Below, one piece after another: positions 58,306 to 64,000 of a DNA stretch of 64,000 nucleotides; position 1 is the stretch's first letter, and every line of letters starts with the position of its first letter. The notes beneath the pieces were generated by a model. That model worked only from the letters and a program-made list of their open reading frames with translations. It did no database searches and had not been told where the DNA came from. The position numbers and the translations under genes were made by a program. Origin of the DNA: Micromonospora solifontis (GTDB taxonomy: Bacteria > Actinomycetota > Actinomycetes > Mycobacteriales > Micromonosporaceae); contig NZ_RJLN01000010.1 in assembly GCF_003725545.1 (NCBI RefSeq), positions 37,049 through 101,048 on the forward strand, in the 5' to 3' direction.

Positions 58306-58360
58306 AAGGAAGGGCCCCTTCTTAACGCCTCGTGCATAGCAGGGGCCCCTTTTTAACAAC
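58306..58360. repeat. Second locus of the GGAAGGGCCCC element
   Basis: AAGGAAGGGCCCCTTCTTAA (58306-58325) is identical to 769-788; a degenerate copy, AGGGGCCCCTTTTTAAC, begins at 58341. Both loci pair one clean and one degenerate unit directly after a stop codon. The T-run after the second unit could help terminate transcription. Confidence 0.75.
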
Positions 58361-58491
58361 CGCCTCCGGGCGCGTCGGAGGATTCAGCCGCCGGCCGGCG
58401 GGGCACAGAGGGGCCCTAAGCCGGCCGGTGCCCCGGGCGGCGACCGGTCGGCCACCGCGGCCGGACGGGTCGGGTCGAGGGAGAGAACCGC

Positions 58492-59838
58492 GTGCAGAGC
58501 TACTGGAGCCAACTGGCCCTGGTCGGGGTTCTGGTGATCGTCAACGCGGCCTTCGCCGGCAGCGAGATGGCGCTGGTCTCGCTGCGGGACAGCCAGCTCC
58601 AGCGGCTGGAACGCGGCAGCCGCGCCGGCCGGACCCTGGCCCGGCTGGCCAAGGACCCGAACCGCTTCCTGGCCACCATCCAGATCGGTATCACCCTGGC
58701 CGGCTTCCTGGCCTCCGCCGCGGCGGCGGTCTCCCTGGCCAAGCCGCTCGTCCCGTTGCTCGGGGTGCTGGGTGACGCCGCCGAGACGGTCGCCATCGTC
58801 GCGGTCACGCTGGCCCTGACCTTCGTCACCCTGGTCTTCGGCGAGCTGGCGCCGAAACGGATCGCCATGCAGTCCGCCGAGCGGTGGGCGCTGGTCGTGG
58901 CCCGCCCGCTCGACCTGCTGGCCGCCTTCACCCGGCCGGCCGTCTGGGCGCTGGGCGCCACCAGCGACCTGGTGGTCCGCCTCTTCGGGCTGAACCCGCA
59001 GCACCAGCCGGACGAGATCGGCCTGGACGAGCTGCGCGACATCGTGGCCGGCAACCACGGCTTCACCAAGGAGCAACGGACCATCATCGCCGGCGCCGTG
59101 GAGATCGCCGACCGGCAGCTGCGCGCGGTGCTCGTACCCCGGTTGCAGGTCTTCACCCTGGACAGCGGCACGACCGCGGAGGCCGCCCGGCTGGTCCTCG
59201 CCGCGACCGGCCACTCCCGGGCGCCGGTGGTCCGGCACGGCGGCCTGGACGACGCGGTCGGCGTGATCCACCTGCGCGACCTGGTCGGCGTCCCCGACGA
59301 CCGGCCGGTCGACGAGATCACCCGCCCGCCGATGCTGCTGCCCGACTCGCTGCCGGTGGTCGACGCGCTGCGCCAGTTCAAGGCGGAGCGCCAGCACATC
59401 GCCCTGGTGGTGGACGAACGGGGCGCGGTGGACGGCATCGTCACCCTCGAGGACATCCTGGAGGAGATCGTCGGCGAGATCTACGACGAGACCGACCGGG
59501 ACCTCAGCTCGGTCCGCACCGAGGAGGACGGCACCCTGGTCCTGCCCGGCACCTTCCCCGTGCACGACCTCACCGACCTCGGCGTCGAGCTGCCCAACCG
59601 GCCGCCTGGCGACTACACCACCATCGCCGGGCTGGTGCTGATCTGCCTCGGGCACATCCCCACGGTGGCGGGGGAGAGCGTCCGGGTGGACGGCTGGGAC
59701 CTCGCGGTCGGCGGGGTCGAGCACCACGCCATCACCGAGGTGCGGATCCGCCGTCGGGCTCGCCGGCACCGACCCGACGGGGCCGACGACACCGAGGACG
59801 TGGCCGACGCCCCGGCCCTCGACGAGGCCCGGAGCTGA
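58492..59838 (+). CDS. CNNM/CorC-type (HlyC-like) membrane protein with CBS domains
   Basis: This 448-residue protein has an N-terminal DUF21 membrane domain (about four helices, [40 protein letters not shown]), two CBS domains (~215-335, VPRLQVFTLDSGTTAEAARL and RQHIALVVDERGAVDGIVTL) and a CorC_HlyC domain (LPGTFPVHDLTDLGVELPNR). The family is tied to Mg2+/Co2+ export and resistance. GTG 58492 follows GAGGGAGAGAA. It converges on a minus-strand operon with a second metal-type transporter. Confidence 0.92.
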   Translation: MQSYWSQLALVGVLVIVNAAFAGSEMALVSLRDSQLQRLERGSRAGRTLARLAKDPNRFLATIQIGITLAGFLASAAAAVSLAKPLVPLLGVLGDAAETVAIVAVTLALTFVTLVFGELAPKRIAMQSAERWALVVARPLDLLAAFTRPAVWALGATSDLVVRLFGLNPQHQPDEIGLDELRDIVAGNHGFTKEQRTIIAGAVEIADRQLRAVLVPRLQVFTLDSGTTAEAARLVLAATGHSRAPVVRHGGLDDAVGVIHLRDLVGVPDDRPVDEITRPPMLLPDSLPVVDALRQFKAERQHIALVVDERGAVDGIVTLEDILEEIVGEIYDETDRDLSSVRTEEDGTLVLPGTFPVHDLTDLGVELPNRPPGDYTTIAGLVLICLGHIPTVAGESVRVDGWDLAVGGVEHHAITEVRIRRRARRHRPDGADDTEDVADAPALDEARS

Positions 59839-59847
59839 GCCGGCGGG

Positions 59848-60165
59848 TCAACCCGCCTCGCTCGACGAGCCGAACGGGAAGCCGGGCACCGGCGGCAGGA
59901 GCAGCACCGCGTCGACCGGGTACTGGTGGGTGCTGCGGCCCAGTACCCGGGCGGCCGCCCGGAGCAGCCACGGCCCCGACGGGTGCAGCTCGGGCCCGAT
60001 CAGCCGCGAGGTCACCCGGGTCCACCAGTGGCCGGCCACGATGATGTCGGTGATCCGCAGCCGGTCGGGCGGCCAGCCGCCCCGGACCACCACGTCGACC
60101 ACCCGCCCCAGCCGCCGCCCGTGCAGGTCGTACGCGGTCCGGCCGAGCAGCTCACCCGCTCGCAC
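59848..60165 (-). CDS. PRC-barrel domain protein
   Basis: This 105-residue protein starts MRAGELLGRTAYDLHGRRLG and continues RVVDVVVRGGWPPDRLRITD, the PRC-barrel pattern of a small beta-barrel found in ribosome-maturation and photosynthetic proteins. GTG 60165 overlaps the preceding PRC-barrel gene by 14 bases, so the two are translated together. It closes the NRAMP operon; its stop is nine bases from the convergent CNNM gene. Confidence 0.78.
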   Translation of the reverse strand: MRAGELLGRTAYDLHGRRLGRVVDVVVRGGWPPDRLRITDIIVAGHWWTRVTSRLIGPELHPSGPWLLRAAARVLGRSTHQYPVDAVLLLPPVPGFPFGSSSEAG

Positions 60166-60532
60166 GGTGCGATCCCGGGATCCGGTCGACCAGGTGCCGG
60201 CGCAGCCACGACTCCACCGGCGAGGGCGGCAGCTCGCTGGCCGGGCAGCGCAGCCGTACCGCGCTGTCCAGGCGGGCGACCTGGGCCAGCGGGACGCGCA
60301 GCGGCGGCACCGGCGGGTCGTCGGTGAACCGGTCGGCGACCGCCACCAGCAGCCGGCCGATCCAGCCGTCGATCCGCTGCCCGAGCGCCCCCTGCCCGGT
60401 GAGCAGGCAGTCCACGTACGGGTGGCCGTCCGCGTCGACGGCGAACGCGATGTCGTCGACCCGGCCGACCAGCCGGCCGTCCGCGTCGACGATCTGCCGG
60501 TCGAGCAGTTGCTTGGCCAGCTGAAGTCTCAC
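60152..60532 (-). CDS. PRC-barrel domain protein
   Basis: A 126-residue protein beginning VRLQLAKQLLDRQIVDADGR and continuing LVGRVDDIAFAVDADGHPYV, again a PRC-barrel, with a longer C-terminal helix-rich part (VESWLRRHLVDRIPG). GTG 60532 overlaps the NRAMP stop by four bases. A longer in-frame version would run into the transporter and is rejected. Confidence 0.78.
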   Translation of the reverse strand: MRLQLAKQLLDRQIVDADGRLVGRVDDIAFAVDADGHPYVDCLLTGQGALGQRIDGWIGRLLVAVADRFTDDPPVPPLRVPLAQVARLDSAVRLRCPASELPPSPVESWLRRHLVDRIPGSHRASG

Positions 60533-61755
60533 CGCCCCATCCTCGTGATGATCGCCAACGGGATCGCCGCCACCGACGCGGCGACGATCAGCAGCAGGAA
60601 CAGCGCACCGAGCAGGTTGGTCCACCGCCCGTTGACCCGGTCGCCCAGGTAGCCGCGGTCGTTCGCCACCACCAGGATCGGCAGGTAGGTCAGCGGCAGC
60701 ACCACCGCGCTGAGCACCAGCATGTACTCGGTGAGCCGCACCGGGTCCACGGTCGTCATCAGCATCAGCACCCCGAGCAGCACGCTGACCAGGAGCACGC
60801 TGTGGAACCGGGCCGCCTCCCGGGGGCTGACCCGCTTGCCCCACTGCCAGCCGAAGTACTGCGCCGCCGCGTACGCCGCGGACAGGCCGGTCTCCAGCGC
60901 GGCGCCGAAGGTCACCGCGAAGAACGCCAGCACCACGGCCGCCAGCCCGGCCCCGCCCAGCGCGGTCGCCACCGGCCGGGCCACCTGGTCGAGGGTGTCC
61001 AGCGACGTTCCGGACGGGTGGTACGCCACCGCCGCGACGGCGATCAGCGACAGGGCCAGGAACCCGCCCACCGGGAAGCCGATCAGCACGTTCGACCGCG
61101 CGTGGGCCAGGTCCCGGGTGCTCCAGTTCTCCTCCACCCCGCCGGAGGAGAAGAAGAACACCTCGTACGGGCTGACCGTGGAGGCGAACAGCGCCACCGC
61201 CACGAACCAGTACACCGACCAGCCCTGACCGGCGGAGCCGACGTGCAGCGCGCCGTGGCCGAGCCGCGCCCAGTCGGTCGGCAGCGCGAACAGCGCGACG
61301 GCGAAGACCAGCAGCGCCAGCCCGGCCAGCCCGAAGATCCGCTCCATCAGCTCGAAGCGCAGCCGCCAGAGCACCAGCCAGACCGCCGCCGCGGCCACCG
61401 GCACCCAGAGCAGGTAGCTCAGCCCGGTGGCCAGCTGCAGCGCCAGGGCCACCCCGCCCAGCTCGGCGGCGAGGGTGATCACCGTGACCAGCCAGGACGC
61501 GACCAGGTTGAGCAGCGCCACCCGCGGCCCGAGCCGCTCCCGGACCAGGTCGAACACCGCCCGGCCGCTCACCGCCGCGATCCGTCCGGACATCTCGGCG
61601 TACGCGCAGATGCCAACGACGCCGACGAGCAGCACCCAGGCATGGGCCATCCCGAAGCGGGCGCCGGCCTGGCTCGCCGCCACCAGGTCGCCGATGTCGA
61701 CGAAGCCGCCGATGGCGGACAGGACGCCCAGGGTGACGGCGAGGAGCTTCCTCAC
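60529..61755 (-). CDS. NRAMP-like divalent metal transporter without the canonical motif
   Basis: This 408-residue protein has about eleven membrane helices and the NRAMP architecture (ISGRIAAVSGRAVFDLVRER-like first loop region; VLSAVVLPLTYLPILVVAND in a late helix). The usual metal-binding DPGN of helix 1 reads DIGD in GGFVDIGDLVAASQAG, and the helix 6 MPH region reads TVSPYEVFF. These changes resemble NRAMP-related magnesium transporters more than Mn/Fe importers. ATG 61755 is the first gene of an operon with two PRC-barrel proteins. Confidence 0.82.
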   Translation of the reverse strand: MRKLLAVTLGVLSAIGGFVDIGDLVAASQAGARFGMAHAWVLLVGVVGICAYAEMSGRIAAVSGRAVFDLVRERLGPRVALLNLVASWLVTVITLAAELGGVALALQLATGLSYLLWVPVAAAAVWLVLWRLRFELMERIFGLAGLALLVFAVALFALPTDWARLGHGALHVGSAGQGWSVYWFVAVALFASTVSPYEVFFFSSGGVEENWSTRDLAHARSNVLIGFPVGGFLALSLIAVAAVAYHPSGTSLDTLDQVARPVATALGGAGLAAVVLAFFAVTFGAALETGLSAAYAAAQYFGWQWGKRVSPREAARFHSVLLVSVLLGVLMLMTTVDPVRLTEYMLVLSAVVLPLTYLPILVVANDRGYLGDRVNGRWTNLLGALFLLLIVAASVAAIPLAIITRMGR

Positions 61756-61851
61756 GTCGGATCGGGGGTGGGTGGTCTCATCGACGCGACGATATCCGCG
61801 CGGCGGACCTCTTTTCGGGCGAATCGACCAGGCTGCGGTTCCCGGACCGGA

Positions 61852-62241
61852 TCAGCCGCCGGTGAGGTTCTGTAGCCGCACCTGGCCGCGCGACACCAGC
61901 CGGCCGCCCTCGTCGGTGATCTCCACCAGCCAGAGCTGCTGGCTGCGCCCCCGGTGCACAGGAGTGCCCACCGCGGTCAGCTCGCCGTCCCGGACCGCGC
62001 GCAGGAAGTCGGTCTGGTTCGACACCCCGACCACCTTGCCCTGGTCGCCCAGCCAGAGCGCGCCGCCGATGCTGGCCGCCGTCTCCACCACCGCGCAGTA
62101 GACCCCGCCGTGCTGGATCCCGTACGGCTGGTGCAGCTCCGGGCGGACCTGCCAGCGGATCACCACCCGGTCTCCACTGACCTCGTCGAACTTCAGCCCC
62201 AGCAGGGCGACGAAGCCCCCGGTCAGGTCCGGCATCTCCAC
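61852..62241 (-). CDS. PaaI-type hotdog thioesterase
   Basis: This 129-residue single-hotdog protein has YGIQHGGVYCAVVETAASIG, where the conserved HGG with the following Glu marks the PaaI/YdiI acyl-CoA thioesterase group, and VVGVSNQTDFLRAVRDGELT (N-D-type pocket). The acyl chain length is unknown. GTG 62241 has GAGGAGAA upstream. Divergent from tyrS. Confidence 0.87.
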   Translation of the reverse strand: MEMPDLTGGFVALLGLKFDEVSGDRVVIRWQVRPELHQPYGIQHGGVYCAVVETAASIGGALWLGDQGKVVGVSNQTDFLRAVRDGELTAVGTPVHRGRSQQLWLVEITDEGGRLVSRGQVRLQNLTGG

Positions 62242-62336
62242 GGCGGTTCTCCTCGCGCTCGACGGCGCCGCCAGCCTAGCCGCCGCCCGCGTCGGCAAAC
62301 CCGGTACGGGCCGGGGCCGGCGATGGGGGAGAATCG

Positions 62337-63626
62337 GTGACCGTGACCGACAGCAACCTCCCGCAGGGGCGGGACTCCCTGACCGACGACCTGCTGTGGC
62401 GGGGCCTGATCCAGGACTCGACCGGCCTCGACGAGCTGCGCGCGCTGCTCGACGGCGGGAGCGCCACCTTCTATGTGGGCTTCGACCCGACCGCGCCCAG
62501 CCTGCACGTCGGCAACCTGATGCAGGTCGTGATGGCGCGGCGGCTCCAGCTCGCCGGGCACCGGCCGCTGCTGCTGGTCGGCGGGGCCACCGGTCAGATC
62601 GGCGATCCCAAGGAGAGCGCCGAGCGCACCTTGAACCCGCCCGAGGTGATCGAGGGCTGGGTCCGGCGGATCCACGACCAGCTCGCCCCGTTCGTCTCGT
62701 ACGAGGGGGAAAACGCCGCCCAGCTGGTCAACAACCTGGACTGGACCGGCGAGATGTCGGTGGTGGAGTTCCTCCGGGACGTCGGCAAGCACTTCCCGGT
62801 GAACAAGATGCTGGCCCGGGAAGTGGTGAAGGCCCGGCTGGAGACCGGTATCAGCTACACCGAGTTCAGCTACCAGCTGCTCCAGGCCAACGACTTCTTC
62901 GAGCTGCACCGCCGGCACGGCTGCCAGCTCCAGTACGGCGGCTCCGACCAGTGGGGCAACATCACCGCCGGGGTGGACTACATCCGCCGGCGCGGCGCCG
63001 GTCCGGTGGAGGCGTTCACCACGCCCCTGGTGACCAAGTCGGACGGCACCAAGTTCGGCAAGAGCGAGACCGGCGCGGTCTGGCTCGACCCGGAGATGAC
63101 CAGCCCGTACGCCTTCTACCAGTTCTGGCTCAACGCCGACGACCGGGACGTCACCCGCTACCTGCGGTACTTCAGCTTCCGCTCCCGGCAGGAGCTGGAG
63201 GAGTTGGAGAAGGCCACCGCCGAGCGTCCGCAGGCGCGGCTGGCCCAACGCGCCCTCGCCGAGGAACTGACCACGCTGGTGCACGGCGAGCGGGAGATGG
63301 CGCAGGCGGTCGCGGCGAGCCAGGCGCTCTTCGGCCGCGGCGCGCTCGACGAGCTGTCGCCGGAGACGCTGCGCGCGGCACTGACCGAGGCCGGTCTGGT
63401 CCACCTCGACGAGCTGCCGGACGTCGCCGGCCTGCTGAAGGAGTCGGGCCTGGTGCCGAGCATGAAGGAGGCCCGACGGGTGATCGCCGAGGGCGGCGCC
63501 TACGTGAACAACACCCGGATCTCCGAGGTGGACGCCGCCGTGTCGCCGGCGGACCTGCTGCACGGCCGGTACCTGGTGCTGCGCCGCGGCAAGCGTTCCT
63601 TTGCCGGCGTTGAGCTGCGCAAATAG
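62337..63626 (+). CDS. tyrS: Tyrosine-tRNA ligase
   Basis: This 429-residue class I synthetase has HIGH replaced by HVGN (57-60, PSLHVGNL, normal for TyrRS), the tyrosine pocket SDQWGNITAGVDYI, the KMSKS-type KFGKS (239-243) and a C-terminal S4 RNA-binding domain (SMKEARRVIAEGGAYVNNT). GTG 62337 follows GGGGGAGAA. tyrS just before an rRNA operon is familiar from Micromonospora-type genomes. A T-run terminator follows at once. Confidence 0.95.
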   Translation: MTVTDSNLPQGRDSLTDDLLWRGLIQDSTGLDELRALLDGGSATFYVGFDPTAPSLHVGNLMQVVMARRLQLAGHRPLLLVGGATGQIGDPKESAERTLNPPEVIEGWVRRIHDQLAPFVSYEGENAAQLVNNLDWTGEMSVVEFLRDVGKHFPVNKMLAREVVKARLETGISYTEFSYQLLQANDFFELHRRHGCQLQYGGSDQWGNITAGVDYIRRRGAGPVEAFTTPLVTKSDGTKFGKSETGAVWLDPEMTSPYAFYQFWLNADDRDVTRYLRYFSFRSRQELEELEKATAERPQARLAQRALAEELTTLVHGEREMAQAVAASQALFGRGALDELSPETLRAALTEAGLVHLDELPDVAGLLKESGLVPSMKEARRVIAEGGAYVNNTRISEVDAAVSPADLLHGRYLVLRRGKRSFAGVELRK

Positions 63627-63652
63627 CCGTACGTCGACAGTGTGACGCGGGA

Positions 63653-63699
63653 CGCGCCCAGCGGATTTGACGATCAAACCGCTGGGCGCGTAACTTTTT
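63653..63699 (+). terminator. Intrinsic terminator of tyrS
   Basis: CGCGCCCAGCGGATTTGA and TCAAACCGCTGGGCGCG (63653-63690) pair over 17 bp with one bulged A and loop CGA; TAACTTTTT follows. This is the clearest intrinsic terminator in the window, as expected in front of an rRNA operon. Confidence 0.9.
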
Positions 63700-63799
63700 C
63701 TCTGCCAGCGCGGAACGGACGAAACAGGCGAAAGACCTGGGAGGCCGGAGCGCAGGACCGGAGAGCCGGGTGGTGCCCCGGATCCGCCGAGAGGCGGAT

Positions 63800-63828
63800 T
63801 TGGCGAGGCGGAACCAACCGGGTAAGGT
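63800..63828 (+). promoter_or_regulatory. Upstream promoter of a probable rRNA operon (P1)
   Basis: TTGGCG (63800-63805), a 17-base spacer (AGGCGGAACCAACCGGG) and TAAGGT (63823-63828). A small hairpin ATCCGCC-gaga-GGCGGAT sits just before the -35. The spacer closely resembles that of the second promoter. Confidence 0.6.
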
Positions 63829-63970
63829 TATCGGCCGGCAGGGAAACGGACGAGCGAGCGGGAAACCGCAGCGGCCGTCCTGCTGAAATCCTCGGAACGT
63901 CCGACGGAAGTCGGTCGAATCGGGGTGCCCGGAAAAAGGGTGGAAGCACGACAAACCGCGAAACACCGGT

Positions 63971-63999
63971 TTGACACGGCAGAAACCACCGGGTAGCGT
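63971..63999 (+). promoter_or_regulatory. Downstream promoter of a probable rRNA operon (P2)
   Basis: TTGACA (63971-63976), a 17-base spacer (CGGCAGAAACCACCGGG) and TAGCGT (63994-63999). Perfect -35 and strong geometry; the window ends before the transcript. 63700-63799 and 63829-63970 hold no visible gene. Confidence 0.65.
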
Positions 64000-64000
64000 G

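Noticed and set aside
63642..63974. A 110-codon + strand frame after tyrS
   Set aside because: It crosses the intrinsic terminator and both rRNA-type promoters, has no ribosome-binding site and no recognisable sequence.

Overview
The window is high-GC actinobacterial chromosome. It has many GTG starts, 4-bp stop/start overlaps inside operons, an actinobacterial integration host factor (mIHF), septum-formation lipoproteins and a luciferase-like oxidoreductase. Gene content and a dispersed GGAAGGGCCCC element point to Micromonosporaceae, most likely Micromonospora or a close relative; the genus is from memory, not a search. I see no transposase, phage gene, CRISPR array or tRNA. The last ~200 bases look like the promoter region of an rRNA operon.

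Layout. 1-13300: the end of bioA, then pyrF, mihF, a degenerate gmk, rpoZ, coaBC, metK, priA, a kinase/ParB-like fusion, a P450, and def-fmt-rsmB. 13300-20730: an XRE regulator, a secreted M28 aminopeptidase, two tandem septum-formation lipoproteins on the minus strand, rpe and a REC-GGDEF response regulator. 20800-25300: FMN riboswitch and riboflavin operon (ribD, ribE, a PnuC/RibM transporter, ribBA, ribH). 25300-28250: an alpha/beta-hydrolase remnant, hisE, hisG, a DMT-type permease and a PH-like membrane protein. 28400-34760: the infC-rpmI-rplT operon behind a structured leader and probable AUC start, an RNA methyltransferase, and pheST behind a second structured leader. 35080-43650: a complete arginine operon argCJBDFRGH with promoter, candidate ArgR site and terminator. 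43800-50020: an SDR, a GH15 enzyme, small DNA-binding-type proteins, a 3-methyladenine glycosylase, and an LLM oxidoreductase with its flavin reductase. 50030-57660: a stress cluster (two tandem-domain UspA proteins, Hsp20, a cyclic-nucleotide-binding protein, a repeat protein, pyruvate phosphate dikinase) with GGGACC-N3-GGCCC motifs resembling DevR/OsdR boxes. 57660-62240: a YgjV/GNAT-like fusion, a CNNM/CorC-like protein, an operon of an unusual NRAMP-like transporter plus two PRC-barrel proteins, and a hotdog thioesterase. 62337-64000: tyrS, a strong intrinsic terminator and two look-alike promoters facing out of the window.

How the genes work together. Most of the window is housekeeping: nucleotide, CoA, SAM, riboflavin, histidine and arginine synthesis plus translation. 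Control appears to sit in structured leaders (FMN riboswitch, infC leader, pheS leader), an ArgR feedback loop, and short palindromic operators upstream of the DNA-glycosylase and LLM genes. Several transcripts look leaderless, with a -10 hexamer 6-7 bases before the start codon.

The best candidates for something undescribed are the kinase/ParB-like fusion, the degenerate guanylate kinase in the canonical gmk slot, the NRAMP/PRC-barrel/CNNM metal-transport neighbourhood, the pheS leader, and the stress cluster with its small hexapeptide-ladder protein.
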